NCBI GenBank assembly: GCA_028698335.1
Contig: JAQVDP010000012.1
Coordinates: 62,001 to 126,000, forward strand
DNA length: 64,000 nt
From: Nevskiales bacterium
Lineage (GTDB): Bacteria > Pseudomonadota > Gammaproteobacteria > Nevskiales > Nevskiaceae
Direction: 5' to 3'
Shown here: positions 8,631 through 20,216 of the stretch, piece after piece
Position numbering within the stretch: the first letter of the stretch is position 1
How the letters are laid out: the number at the start of each line of letters is the position of its first letter
The notes under the pieces: model-generated
Database searches by the model: none
What the model was told of the DNA's origin: nothing
Seen by the model: the letters and a program-made list of their open reading frames with translations, nothing else
Position numbers and translations under genes: made by a program

Positions 8631-11600
8631 GTGCTGCCCGGCTGGTTGCTGCTGCTGCTGTCGGCGGGATACGTCGGCCTGCTGTTCGCGGTCGCGTACT
8701 GGGGCGACCGCCGCGCCGCGCTGACGGGGCGACCGCAGGCTCGGCCCCTGACCTACAGCCTCGCCCTCGCGGTGTACTGCACGTCCTGGACCTTCTACGG
8801 CGCGGTCGGTCGGGCCGCCGAACGCGGCTGGGACTTCCTGCCGATCTATCTCGGTCCGATCATGGTGTTCCTGTTCGGCGCGCCGCTGCTCGAGCGTCTG
8901 GTCCTGATGTGCCGGCGCCACAACATCACCTCGATCGCCGACTTCGTCGGAGCCCGCTACGGCCGGCGCCAGTCGCTCGCCGCACTGGTCGCGGTGATCG
9001 CCATGGTCGGCGTGCTGCCGTACCTGTCCCTGCAGCTCAAGGCCGTCGCGATCTCGCTGGAGGTGCTTGCGGTCCCCGACAGCGGCCCGCGTGGCGTGTT
9101 CGGCGACGGGGCGCTCGTCACCGCGGTGATGCTGGCGATCTTCGCGATCCTGTTCGGCACCCGCCAGGTGTCCTCGAACGAACGCCACGACGGCCTGCTG
9201 CTGGCGGTCGCGTTCGAGTCCGTGGTCAAGCTCGGTGCCTTCGTCGCGATCGGCCTGTACGCCGCGTACGGGGTCTTCGACGGCGTCGGCAGTGCTTTGT
9301 CCGCGGCGCTGGCGCAGCCACAGGTCACCGAGGCAATGGCACGGCCGGAATGGATGACCGGCTTTCTGGCGCAGACGGTGCTGGCGATGGCGGCGATCCT
9401 GTGCCTGCCGCGTCAGTTCCAGGTCACCGTGGTCGAGAACGGCGGGCGCTCCGAGCTGCGCAGCGCGCGCTGGATCTTCCCGATCTATCTGGTGCTGATC
9501 TCGCTGCTGGTGCTGCCGATCGCCGGCGCCGGCGCGGTCAGCCTCGGCCCCGAGGTCTCACCCGACAGCTACGTGCTGAGCCTGCCGCTGAGCCAGGGGC
9601 ATACCGATCTGGCGCTGTTCGCGTTCATCGGCGGATTCTCGGCGGCCACCAGCATGGTCATCGTCTCGACCGTGGCGCTGTCGACGATGCTGAGCAACGA
9701 GCTGGTGATCCCGCTGCTGCTGCGCTGGCAACCGCTCGGCCTGGCCCGGCGTCCCGACCTGTCCGGCCTGATCAAGACCGCGCGCCGGATCAGCATCGTG
9801 GTCCTGCTGACGCTGGCGTATCTGTATACCCGCTTCGCCGCCGAGGGGTCGCTGGCGTCGATCGGGCTGCTGTCGTTCGCTGCGGTCCTGCAGTTCGCGC
9901 CGGCACTGATCGGCGGACTGTACTGGAAGCGCGGCACCCATCAGGGCGTGCTCGCCGGACTGATCGCCGGTTTCACCCTGTGGGGTTACACGCTGATGCT
10001 GCCGACGCTGGCCGGCACCGATTCGGCCCTGGTCACGCTCGGCCCCGGCGGCATCGGCTGGCTGCGTCCACACGCACTGTTCGGCATCGACTGGCTCGAC
10101 CCGGTCACCCACGGCACCATCTGGAGCCTGGCCGCCAACCTGCTCGGCTACATCGGCGGCTCGCGCTGGTTCGCCCCCGGCCTGAGCGACCACCTGCACG
10201 CGATCCGCTTCATCGGCGAGGCCGAACCCCAGCAGCAGCAGCGCCCGAGCACCACCGGCACCGCGCTGGTCGGCGATGTCCGCGCGCTGCTGGAACGCTT
10301 CTTCGGCGCCGGGCGCGCCGCGCAACTGCTCGGCGACTACTCGACCCGCGCCCGGGTGCAGCTGCTCGATCGCGAACGCGCGACCCCGGAACTGGTGCGC
10401 TACTGCGAACGCCTGCTCGCGGGCGCGCTCGGCGCCTCCAGCGCGCGCGTGGTGATGGCGTCGATGCTGCGCGGTCGCGACATGCAGCTCGAGGATGTCA
10501 TCCAGCTGCTCGACGAGACCTCGCATGCGCTGCAGTTCTCGCGCGAGCTGCTGCAGGCGGCGCTCGAACACCTGTCGCTGGGCGTCAGCGTGGTCGACAG
10601 CGAGCTGCGACTGGTCGCCTGGAACCGGCGCTACGTCGAATTGTTCGAGTACCCCGAGGACCTGGTTTCGCAGGGTGTGCCGATCGAGCGGCTGATCCGC
10701 CACAACGCGCGCCAGGGCCTGCTCGGTGACGGCAACATCGAGGCGCTGGTCGAACGCCGCCTCGAACACATGCGTGCCGGCAACGCCTACGAGCACGAGC
10801 GCACGATGCCGGACGGATCGGTGATCCAGATCCGCGGCAACCCGATGCCCGGCGGCGGCTTCGTCAGCAGCTATACGGATGTCACCGCCTACAAGCGCGC
10901 CGAGCGGCGCCTCCAGGAACTCGCCGACACGCTGGAACAGCGCGTCCGCGAACGCACCGAGGAGGTCTCGCACGTCGCCGCCGAACTGGCGATCGCCAAG
11001 AGCGCGGCCGACCGCGCCAATGCCGCCAAGACCCGCTTCCTCGCCGCCGCGTCGCACGATCTGGTCCAGCCGATCAGCGCGGCGCGCCTGTTCCTCGCGT
11101 CGTTCGACCCGGAGCATGCCGATCCGAAGCAGGCCATGCTGGTCCGCAACGTCGAGGGCGCACTGTCCGCCGCGGAGAAACTGCTGGCCGCGCTGCTGGA
11201 TATCTCGCGCCTGGACGCCGGCGCACTGCCGGTCAAGTGCGAGCACGTCCGCCTGCGCAGCGTGCTCGAACCGCTCGCCAATGAATTCGCCGCGCTGGGC
11301 CGGGAACAGGGGCTGCGCTTCCGTCACGTTCCCTGTGAACAGGTGGTCTACACCGATCCGGCCCTGCTGCGCCGTATCGTCCAGAACTTCCTGTCCAACG
11401 CGCTGCGCTATACCGAGCGCGGCCGCGTGCTGCTCGGCTGCCGGCGCCAGGGCAGCACCATCCGCATCGAGATCTGGGACACCGGCCCCGGGATCCCGCC
11501 GTCGAAACAGCAGGAGATCTTCGAGGAATTCCGGCGCCTGCGCAGCCAGGACGCACGGGGGGAAAGCGGACTCGGACTCGGACTTGCGATCGCGGAGCGT

Positions 11601-12131
11601 ACCGCGCGCCTGCTCGGGCACGAGATCGGCATGCGCTCGCGGGAAGAGCACGGCAGCGTGTTCTGGATTCGCGTCCCGCTGGGCAGCGCCGACGCGCTCA
11701 GCGAGGAACTGCGTCCGGAACAGCGCATGAGCCGGCGACTGGGCCATCCGCTGGTGCTGTGCATCGACAACGAGCCGGCGGTGCTGGCCGGAATGTCCGC
11801 GCTACTGGAGAGCTGGGGCTGCCGCGTCGCCGCGTTTCCGGGTCTGGCCGAAGCGCTGGTCTGGGCCGAACGCAACACCGAGCAACCGGAACTGGCGATG
11901 GTCGACTATCACCTCGACGACGGTCGCTCCGGTATCGACGCGCTCGACACCCTGCAGCAGCGCTGGCACGCAGAGGTGCCGGGGATCGTCATCACCGCCG
12001 ATCACACGCCGCAGGCGCGGCAGGCGGCCGTGCAGCGCGGCTATGCGTTCCTGCCCAAACCGGTCGCGGTCGCCAAGCTACGGGCACTGCTGAACCGGAC
12101 GCTGGGCAACCGGCTCAGCCGCAAGCCCTGA
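8631..12131 (+). CDS. crbS: Hybrid sensor kinase with SSS domain (CrbS/MxtR type)
   Basis: The 1166-residue protein, read from GTG at 8631 (VLPGWLLLLL), has a sodium:solute symporter domain (about 1-500) and a PAS domain (about 640-755). A HisKA domain carries H809 in ASHDLVQP. An HATPase follows with NALRYT, DTGPGI and GLGLGLAI, and a C-terminal receiver carries D1092 in MVDYHL. This architecture and length match CrbS (MxtR in Pseudomonas aeruginosa), which senses the acetate switch and drives acs expression through CrbR. An upstream in-frame ATG at 8412 would add 73 residues of non-hydrophobic, Arg-rich sequence and is not favoured. The start's ribosome site is poor. A convergent LuxR-type regulator follows. 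Confidence 0.85.
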   Translation: MLPGWLLLLLSAGYVGLLFAVAYWGDRRAALTGRPQARPLTYSLALAVYCTSWTFYGAVGRAAERGWDFLPIYLGPIMVFLFGAPLLERLVLMCRRHNITSIADFVGARYGRRQSLAALVAVIAMVGVLPYLSLQLKAVAISLEVLAVPDSGPRGVFGDGALVTAVMLAIFAILFGTRQVSSNERHDGLLLAVAFESVVKLGAFVAIGLYAAYGVFDGVGSALSAALAQPQVTEAMARPEWMTGFLAQTVLAMAAILCLPRQFQVTVVENGGRSELRSARWIFPIYLVLISLLVLPIAGAGAVSLGPEVSPDSYVLSLPLSQGHTDLALFAFIGGFSAATSMVIVSTVALSTMLSNELVIPLLLRWQPLGLARRPDLSGLIKTARRISIVVLLTLAYLYTRFAAEGSLASIGLLSFAAVLQFAPALIGGLYWKRGTHQGVLAGLIAGFTLWGYTLMLPTLAGTDSALVTLGPGGIGWLRPHALFGIDWLDPVTHGTIWSLAANLLGYIGGSRWFAPGLSDHLHAIRFIGEAEPQQQQRPSTTGTALVGDVRALLERFFGAGRAAQLLGDYSTRARVQLLDRERATPELVRYCERLLAGALGASSARVVMASMLRGRDMQLEDVIQLLDETSHALQFSRELLQAALEHLSLGVSVVDSELRLVAWNRRYVELFEYPEDLVSQGVPIERLIRHNARQGLLGDGNIEALVERRLEHMRAGNAYEHERTMPDGSVIQIRGNPMPGGGFVSSYTDVTAYKRAERRLQELADTLEQRVRERTEEVSHVAAELAIAKSAADRANAAKTRFLAAASHDLVQPISAARLFLASFDPEHADPKQAMLVRNVEGALSAAEKLLAALLDISRLDAGALPVKCEHVRLRSVLEPLANEFAALGREQGLRFRHVPCEQVVYTDPALLRRIVQNFLSNALRYTERGRVLLGCRRQGSTIRIEIWDTGPGIPPSKQQEIFEEFRRLRSQDARGESGLGLGLAIAERTARLLGHEIGMRSREEHGSVFWIRVPLGSADALSEELRPEQRMSRRLGHPLVLCIDNEPAVLAGMSALLESWGCRVAAFPGLAEALVWAERNTEQPELAMVDYHLDDGRSGIDALDTLQQRWHAEVPGIVITADHTPQARQAAVQRGYAFLPKPVAVAKLRALLNRTLGNRLSRKP

Positions 12132-12204
12132 GCCGATTCACCGGCCGGGTCGCACCCGTCAGCCGCCATCAGCGGAATGCCCGCGGCCGTCCCGATGGCA
12201 CGCC

Positions 12205-12903
12205 TCAACCCTCTTCGGATTCGGTCTCGTCGTCGGCGACCGGGGGGATCTCGAGAGACGCCGACTCGGCCTGCAGCAGGCGCTGCGCCAGCAATGCCGC
12301 CTGCGTGCGCCGGACCAGCCCGAGCTTGCGCAGGATCGCGGTCACATGCGCCTTGACGGTCGCCTCGGTGACCTGGATCTCGTAGGCGATCTGCTTGTTG
12401 AGCTGCCCGCTGGCCAGCATCATGAATACGCGGAACTGCTGCGGCGACAGACTGGCGATGCGCTGCGCCAGTTCGCGTTCCTCGGCGGCCGCCTCCGGCG
12501 CGCCGGCCAGCTGCGGGGGGAACCAGACTTCACCCTCGAGCACCGCCCGCAGGGCATCGCCCAGCGTCGGCACCCCGGATGACTTGGGGATGAAGCCGGA
12601 GGCGCCGAAATCGTAGGCGCGCTGCATCACCCCGGGTTCCTCGTGCGCCGAGACCACGACCACCGGCACCGCCGGATGTTCGTTGCGCAGGAACAGCAGC
12701 GAGGAGTAGCCCTGGGCCCCGGGCATGTGCAGGTCCAGCAGGACCAGATCGGCATCGGGATACTCGGCGATACTCGCCTGCAGGGCCGGGAAGTCGCTGA
12801 CCTCGACCACATCCGCCGCTGGCAGGAAGTTCTTCAACGCCTGCACCAGGGCGCTGCGGAACAGCGGATGATCGTCGGCGACTACCACGACGTTTGCGCT
12901 CAT
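12205..12903 (-). CDS. crbR: LuxR-family response regulator (CrbR/ErdR type)
   Basis: The 232-residue protein has an N-terminal receiver with D10, D11, phosphoacceptor D57 in LLDLHMPG and K in FIPKSS. A LuxR-type helix-turn-helix follows (about 150-210), including LSPQQFRVFMMLASG and TEATVKAHV. It lies between the CrbS-type kinase and acs. CrbR/ErdR is the LuxR-type partner of CrbS/MxtR and activates acs and short-chain acid uptake genes. The assignment rests on domain type plus context. It is transcribed toward the kinase gene and convergent with it, so it has its own promoter in the acs-crbR gap. Confidence 0.8.
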   Translation of the reverse strand: MSANVVVVADDHPLFRSALVQALKNFLPAADVVEVSDFPALQASIAEYPDADLVLLDLHMPGAQGYSSLLFLRNEHPAVPVVVVSAHEEPGVMQRAYDFGASGFIPKSSGVPTLGDALRAVLEGEVWFPPQLAGAPEAAAEERELAQRIASLSPQQFRVFMMLASGQLNKQIAYEIQVTEATVKAHVTAILRKLGLVRRTQAALLAQRLLQAESASLEIPPVADDETESEEG

Positions 12904-12954
12904 GCCCGGAGTCTATCTGGCATTGACCCGCGCGTGCCACACGCCTCCGCGCAC

Positions 12955-12993
12955 GCCGAAGGGGCTCCGCCGCGACGGCGCAGCCCCTTCGGC
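12955..12993 (-). terminator. Strong hairpin downstream of acs
   Basis: A perfect 12-bp inverted repeat (GCCGAAGGGGCT and its complement) with a 15-base GC-rich loop lies between the acs stop and the crbR start. Neither strand has a T-run after it, so termination would be imperfect or Rho-dependent. Read-through from acs into crbR is possible. Confidence 0.4.
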
Positions 12994-13019
12994 ACGGGCA
13001 CGCTCTGTCCCGGTCGCCG

Positions 13020-14981
<1,962 letters not shown>

Positions 14982-15042
14982 GACGTTCTCCACGGCAATG
15001 AATGGCTGTACCGATTGTCACCAGCGTCGCCGCCCGGCCCCA

Positions 15043-15087
15043 TTCGACCATGGTCGAAAAGCCTCATTCAGTTCGACCAAGGGCGAA
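15043..15087. promoter_or_regulatory. Two tandem palindromic sites in the acs/porin divergent region
   Basis: Bases 15043-15058 form the perfect 16-bp palindrome TTCGACCATGGTCGAA. Bases 15072-15087 (TTCGACCAAGGGCGAA) are an imperfect second copy, 29 bases away. The sites centre about 70 and 98 bases upstream of the acs start and about 113 and 84 upstream of the porin start, fitting an activator or shared operator. Part of the second copy recurs exactly at 8469-8481. CrbR is the inferred binder. Confidence 0.6.
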
Positions 15088-15163
15088 TGTTCGCAATGCA
15101 CCGCCGATCTCACAGTGACACCGACAGCGCCAGTCCGGGCGCAAATACTGATGAGGAGACGGT

Positions 15164-16399
15164 ATGAAGACTCAAGACCAGATCGGCGTCGCACCGCGCC
15201 TGACTGCGACGGGCTGGCGGGCACCGGTCACCGCCGCACTCGGCGCCGGTTTTGCGCTGGCATCGGTGGCGGCACACGCGGGGGAGACCACCATCGGCAC
15301 CACCAGCGTCAGCTGGGGCGGCTACGCCAAGCTCGACGTCATCTACAGCCAATTCTCGGAAGGCGCCGTCGCACAGAGCACATCGCGCGACCTCTACGTG
15401 CCGTCGACGATTCCGGTCTCCAACGGCGGCGGCGACAGCTACAGCGCCCTCGACTTCCACGCCAAGGAAACCCGGCTCTACATCAAGACCGAGACGCCGC
15501 TCGAGAACGGCATGAAGATCGGTGGCCATATCGAATTCGATTTCATCGTCAACCAGGGCGCCGGCAATGAGGTGGTCACCAACGCCTACAACCCGGGCCT
15601 GCGCCGCGCCTTTCTGACCTATGGCAACTGGTTGATGGGCCAGGAGTGGACGACCTTCATCAACCTCGGTTCGATTCCGGAGACGCTGGACTTCGTCGCG
15701 TTCCCGACCGACGGCACGGTGTTCGCGCGCCAGCCGATGATCCGGTACAGCAGCGGGAATTTCTCGATCGCCGTCGAGAATCCGGAAACCACCGTGCGCA
15801 CGGTGGACGGCACCGGCAGCGGATCGACCGCCAAGACCGACGACGGACAGGTTCCCGACCTGATCGCCCGTTACGTCGCCAAGCTCGACAACGGCGGCAA
15901 CCTCGCCGTCGCGGGCATGCTGCGCCAGCTGACGATCGACGACGCCGCCAGTGGCGGCCCCGACGCCACCACGATGGGCTACGGCATCAGCGTGTCGGGC
16001 AAGCTGCCGCTCGGTTCCCGCGACGATATCCGCTTCACGCTCAACTACGGCGAAGGCATCGGCCGCTATCTGGCGCTCGGCATGTCGGCCGATGCCGCGA
16101 TGGACGGCAACGATCTCGAAGCCATCGGCGTCACCTCCGGCTATGTCGCCTATCGCCACGCCTGGACCCCGCAGTGGCGCACGACCGTGACCGCCTCCGC
16201 GTTCCAGGCCGACAACGACATCCTGCTCACCGGCGGCAACGCAACCGACAGCGTCGTCAGCGGCAGCGTCAACCTGCTGTATTCACCGACGGCGAAACTG
16301 ACCTTCGGCACCGAGTACCGCCACGCCGAGCGCGAGGTCGAGTCGGGTGCCGACGGCGCGCTGGACCGCCTTCAGTTCTCGGCGAAGTACGTCTTCTGA
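15164..16399 (+). CDS. DcaP-like outer-membrane porin
   Basis: The 411-residue outer-membrane protein has an N-terminal signal sequence ending near ASVAAHA (about residue 38). It is followed by alternating beta-strand sequence and a C-terminal phenylalanine (SAKYVF), which is typical of BamA-assembled barrels. The VSWGGYAKLDVIYS and LYIKTETPLENG segments fit the DcaP trimeric porin family, known for passage of small organic acids. GAGGAG lies seven bases before the ATG. It is divergent from acs with shared palindromic sites, which suggests it lets acetate or other acids across the outer membrane. A terminator follows directly. Family assignment is from pattern recognition. Confidence 0.8.
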   Translation: MKTQDQIGVAPRLTATGWRAPVTAALGAGFALASVAAHAGETTIGTTSVSWGGYAKLDVIYSQFSEGAVAQSTSRDLYVPSTIPVSNGGGDSYSALDFHAKETRLYIKTETPLENGMKIGGHIEFDFIVNQGAGNEVVTNAYNPGLRRAFLTYGNWLMGQEWTTFINLGSIPETLDFVAFPTDGTVFARQPMIRYSSGNFSIAVENPETTVRTVDGTGSGSTAKTDDGQVPDLIARYVAKLDNGGNLAVAGMLRQLTIDDAASGGPDATTMGYGISVSGKLPLGSRDDIRFTLNYGEGIGRYLALGMSADAAMDGNDLEAIGVTSGYVAYRHAWTPQWRTTVTASAFQADNDILLTGGNATDSVVSGSVNLLYSPTAKLTFGTEYRHAEREVESGADGALDRLQFSAKYVF

Positions 16400-16417
16400 C
16401 GCCCCTTGTCGTCGCAG

Positions 16418-17827
16418 TCACCGGGCCGCCCCTGGGGCGGCCCCTTTTTTTGCCTCCGCGCGCCCGGCGCAGGACACGTCGGCGAGGATGCGCATCCGCA
16501 TCCAGTGCAGGACCGCCAGGATCGCCAGCAGCGCCGAGGCAGCGGCGCCCAGGGCGCCCCCGCCGCCCCCGCTCCCGTCCGACGTCGCACCATCAGGCGG
16601 CGGCACCGATACCGTCCCGCTCTGCGGATACAGATAGCGGGCGCCGGACAGATCGTCGGTGGTCAGGGTCGCACCGCGACCGTCATCGTGCGGACTCGCC
16701 CGCATCGTCGCCGCATCGGCGGCGGTCCCGGACACACAGGCACTGCCGCGCGGATCCCCGCAGGAATGCGCCAGCCCCAGGGAATGCCCGAGTTCATGCG
16801 CGAAGACCTCGCCGGCGTTGGCGCCGAGATTCTTCACCAGAAAGCAGCCCGCCCCGTCCTGGACCACGATGTCCGCCTCCAGCAGCGGACGATAGACGCG
16901 ACCTCCGACCGAAGCCGGTGCCCCGTAGCGATAACCGGTCAACGCGATCACACCGCCGCGATCACAGTCATAGGTGCCGCCGATGTCACCCAGCGGGTCG
17001 TTGAACAGGATCATGCTGATGCCGTCGCTGTAGTTGAGACCGCCCACGGCACCGCTCTGTCCGGCATAGCGCAGGCGGACCAGACTTTGCGGATCATCGT
17101 TCCACGCACCGGTCGCGCTGCGAAACTGGCCGTACCCACCCGCGAGCAGCAAGGCCTGGCCGACGTCGCCGGCGTACAGATCGATATCGAGCCCTTGCTC
17201 GAACTGATGCCAGCGGGCGGGCGGGTCCTCCAGCAGCGCGTACTTGGGCCCGTTGCCCCGCGGCGGTTTCTTGTCGCGCCAGTAGTCCTGTCCCCGATGC
17301 TGCCCGCGCCCCCGGTCGCGCACCCAGGCCGAAAACGCAGCGGCGTCCCGCACCCCGTGCGCCTGACCCGCATAGGGATTGCCCGGCGTGTCCACCTCGC
17401 TGACGTCGCGCACGACCAGCGATTCGCCGCCGTCGGTCACGACCTGAAACGCGCCGAGCGCCGCCTGAGAGACGCCCATGTCGCCATCGCTGCGCTCGGA
17501 CAGGAACAGCAGCACCCGCTCGTTGACCGCCAGCCGCGGCGCTCCAGCGACGAGCAGGCCACCGTCGGCACCGGGATCCGCCGAGCCGGGAACGGCGACG
17601 ATCAGCGCCTGCGGATTGATCTCGCCCTTCAGCGACTCGACCGCGGACAGGCGATAACGCGCCCACTCGCTGCGGGGCGACCCTTCGATCTTCGAAACCG
17701 TGGCCAGGACGACACGGTCGGCCTGATCGACCAGCGCCTCGTCCGTCATCGGTGTGTACGAGAAACCCAGCGCGGCAGCACTGAATGACAGCAGCACGCC
17801 CGCAGAAAGCCTGTATGGCCTGAACAT
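16418..17827 (-). CDS. Secreted matrixin-like zinc metalloprotease with C-terminal membrane anchor
   Basis: The 469-residue protein has a signal peptide (about 1-21) and a long N-terminal region of unknown fold. A metzincin site follows, HELGHSLGLAH, with zinc ligands H344, H348 and H354 and catalytic E345. A Ser/Gly-rich stretch (SDGSGGGGG), a hydrophobic helix and a basic tail complete it. The tail layout resembles GlyGly-CTERM sorting signals cut by rhombosortase, although the extra residues after the helix are longer than usual. ATG 17827 follows GGAGGGGG. It is divergent from the second acs gene. Its substrate is unknown. The last codons overlap the porin terminator. Confidence 0.75.
   Translation of the reverse strand: MFRPYRLSAGVLLSFSAAALGFSYTPMTDEALVDQADRVVLATVSKIEGSPRSEWARYRLSAVESLKGEINPQALIVAVPGSADPGADGGLLVAGAPRLAVNERVLLFLSERSDGDMGVSQAALGAFQVVTDGGESLVVRDVSEVDTPGNPYAGQAHGVRDAAAFSAWVRDRGRGQHRGQDYWRDKKPPRGNGPKYALLEDPPARWHQFEQGLDIDLYAGDVGQALLLAGGYGQFRSATGAWNDDPQSLVRLRYAGQSGAVGGLNYSDGISMILFNDPLGDIGGTYDCDRGGVIALTGYRYGAPASVGGRVYRPLLEADIVVQDGAGCFLVKNLGANAGEVFAHELGHSLGLAHSCGDPRGSACVSGTAADAATMRASPHDDGRGATLTTDDLSGARYLYPQSGTVSVPPPDGATSDGSGGGGGALGAAASALLAILAVLHWMRMRILADVSCAGRAEAKKGAAPGAAR
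16423..16451 (+). terminator. Rho-independent terminator of the porin gene
   Basis: An 8-10 bp GC stem (GGGCCGCC paired with GGCGGCCC) is followed by seven T residues on the plus strand, 24 bases after the porin stop. The same bases encode the C-terminal tail of the convergent metalloprotease gene. Confidence 0.85.
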
Positions 17828-18078
17828 GATCCCCCTCCTGACATCGTTCTTGTAAGAAAGGACCGTACCGGGATGTCGGGGAGCCGCCCATCCGCGCTTC
17901 CGACAATGGGATACGTATTCGCCGCGGGATTGTTTCGACTTCCGCATCCCGCACCGCAACATGCGGGCGACGTGCCCGCCGGTGGACGCGGAGACGGCGC
18001 TCGTGTCATAAGAACCGTCCGGCCATGACCCCCCGACGGTCGCCCCGACAATCGGCCGGAAATCCTGTGGAGGCAGAG

Positions 18079-20043
18079 ATGAGTTCAGAAAATATCCAGT
18101 CCGTCCTGGGCGAAAACCGTGTATTCCCCCCCCACCCCGACTTCGTCGCGCACGCGCGCCTGGACGCGACCAAGCTCGAGGCCCTGCATGCCGCCGCGGC
18201 GAAGGACCATGTCGGATTCTGGGCGGAACTCGGTCGCAAGGAGCTGGCCTGGCAGACCCCGTTCAGCGTCGCGCTGGATGACGGCGACGCGCCGAATTTC
18301 CGCTGGTTTGTCGACGGCCGCCTCAATGTGTCGGCCAACTGCCTGGACCGCCACCTCGGCAATCGCGGTGACAAAATCGCGATCCGCTTCGAGGGCGAGC
18401 AAGGCGACGTCAAGACCTACACCTACCGCGAGCTGCATACCGAGGTCTGCAAGCTCGCCAACGCGCTCAGGGCGCTGGGTGTGAACAAGGGTGACCGCGT
18501 CGTCATCTACATGCCGATGGTGCCGGAAGCGGTCATGGCGATGCAGGCCTGCGCCCGCATCGGCGCGGTGCACTCGGTGGTGTTCGGCGGATTCTCGGCC
18601 GCGTCCCTGAAGGACCGGATCGAGGATGCCGGCGCCAAGCTGCTGATCACCGCGGACGGCGGCCATCGCGGCGGCAACATCGTCGAGCTCAAGCAGGCGG
18701 CCGACGATGCGCTGTCACAGGGCTGCCCGAGCATCGGCAAGGTGCTGGTGCTCAAGCGCACCGGCCACGAGGTGGCGTTCGACCCGGCACGTGACGTGTG
18801 GTGGCATGAACAGATCGCCACCCAGCCGGAGCAGTGCGATCCCGAATGGGTCGACGCCGAGCACCCGCTGTTCCTGCTCTACACCTCCGGCTCGACCGGC
18901 AAGCCCAAGGGCATCCAGCATTCCAGTGCGGGATATCTGCTCGGAGCGACCGTGACCAGCCAGTGGGTGTTCGACCTGCGCGACGACGACGTGTTCTGGT
19001 GCACCGCCGACGTCGGCTGGATCACCGGGCACAGCTACGTGGCCTACGGCCCGCTGTCCAACGGCGCGACCATCCTGATGTACGAGGGCGCACCGACCGT
19101 GCCCGACGCGGGCCGCTTCTGGAAGCTCTGCCAGGACCATGGCGTGACCATCTTCTACACCGCGCCGACCGCGATCCGCGCACTGATGAAGCTGGGCGAG
19201 GAATGGCCCGAGAAGTTCGACCTGTCGAAATTGCGTCTGCTCGGCACCGTCGGCGAACCGATCAATCCGGAAGCATGGATGTGGTATCACCGCGTGATCG
19301 GCAAGGAGAAGCTGCCCATCGTCGACACCTGGTGGCAGACCGAAACCGGCAGCATCATGATTGCACCGGTTCCGGGCGCGGTGCCCACCAAACCGGGCTC
19401 GTGCACCAAGGCATTGCCCGGAATCGTGGCCGACATCGTCGACGAGAACGGGGATTCGGTCACCGATCCCAACCTCGGGGGCTATCTGGTGATCCGCAAG
19501 CCCTGGCCGTCGATGCTGCGGACCATCTGGGGCGACAACACCCGCTACGTCAACACTTACTGGTCACAGTTCCAGAACCGCTGCTACGTCGCCGGCGACT
19601 CGGCGCACCGCGATCCGGACGGGTATCACTGGATCATGGGGCGCGTCGACGACGTGCTCAACGTCTCCGGGCACCGACTCGGGACCATGGAGGTCGAGAG
19701 CGCACTGGTGGCCCACCCGCGCGTCGCCGAGGCGGCAGTGGTTGGCCGCCCTCACGACGTCAAGGGCGAAGCGGTCTTCGCCTTCGTGATCTGCAAGGGC
19801 GCGCGCCCGATCGGCGACGAGGCGGCGAAGCTCGCCAAGGAGCTGCGGGACTGGGTCGGGCAGGAGATCGGCCCGATCGCCAAGCCGGACGACATCCGCT
19901 TCGCCGAGAACCTGCCGAAGACGCGCAGCGGCAAGATCATGCGGCGCCTGCTGCGCTCGATCGCCAAGGGCGAGGAAATCACGCAGGACACCTCGACCCT
20001 GGAAAATCCGGCCATCGTCACGCAGCTGGCTGGCAACGACTAG
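18079..20043 (+). CDS. Second acetyl-CoA synthetase paralogue
   Basis: This 654-residue AMP-forming acyl-CoA synthetase is clearly related to the first acs. It keeps [20 protein letters not shown] (acetate-type tryptophan retained) and [10 protein letters not shown] with the modifiable lysine K619. The N-terminus ([17 protein letters not shown]) differs from the first copy, so it is an old paralogue rather than a recent duplication. ATG 18079 follows TGGAGGCAGAG. An upstream extension to 18025 has no such site. It lacks the palindromic sites seen before acs and so may be regulated differently. Propionate or another short acid could be a preferred substrate. Confidence 0.9.
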   Translation: MSSENIQSVLGENRVFPPHPDFVAHARLDATKLEALHAAAAKDHVGFWAELGRKELAWQTPFSVALDDGDAPNFRWFVDGRLNVSANCLDRHLGNRGDKIAIRFEGEQGDVKTYTYRELHTEVCKLANALRALGVNKGDRVVIYMPMVPEAVMAMQACARIGAVHSVVFGGFSAASLKDRIEDAGAKLLITADGGHRGGNIVELKQAADDALSQGCPSIGKVLVLKRTGHEVAFDPARDVWWHEQIATQPEQCDPEWVDAEHPLFLLYTSGSTGKPKGIQHSSAGYLLGATVTSQWVFDLRDDDVFWCTADVGWITGHSYVAYGPLSNGATILMYEGAPTVPDAGRFWKLCQDHGVTIFYTAPTAIRALMKLGEEWPEKFDLSKLRLLGTVGEPINPEAWMWYHRVIGKEKLPIVDTWWQTETGSIMIAPVPGAVPTKPGSCTKALPGIVADIVDENGDSVTDPNLGGYLVIRKPWPSMLRTIWGDNTRYVNTYWSQFQNRCYVAGDSAHRDPDGYHWIMGRVDDVLNVSGHRLGTMEVESALVAHPRVAEAAVVGRPHDVKGEAVFAFVICKGARPIGDEAAKLAKELRDWVGQEIGPIAKPDDIRFAENLPKTRSGKIMRRLLRSIAKGEEITQDTSTLENPAIVTQLAGND

Positions 20044-20061
20044 GGCCTGGCCCGCTCGACA

Positions 20062-20094
20062 GGTATGGCCGGCCCGCTCGGGGCCGGCCATGCC
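20062..20094 (+). terminator. Hairpin after the second acs gene
   Basis: A 14-bp stem, including one G-T wobble, built on ATGGCCGGCCC has a 5-base loop and begins 18 bases after the stop. Only C and A residues follow, so it may be a weak terminator or mRNA-stabilising stem. Confidence 0.5.
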
Positions 20095-20216
20095 CCCAAA
20101 CCTCCCCACCGGTCCGGTTTCGCGAATCTGTCACCATCGGTCCCGCAAAATGGATGACGGCCCGCTATTTGCTAGCCAGTAGCGGTCATTCATTTTTCCG
20201 GTGGTTGCGGCGACGG

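Noticed and set aside
8412-9188. Long minus-strand frame overlapping the CrbS-type gene and ending at 8202
   Set aside because: Only the last 62 codons look like protein. The upstream part is antisense to a clear kinase and has composition typical of a shadow frame.
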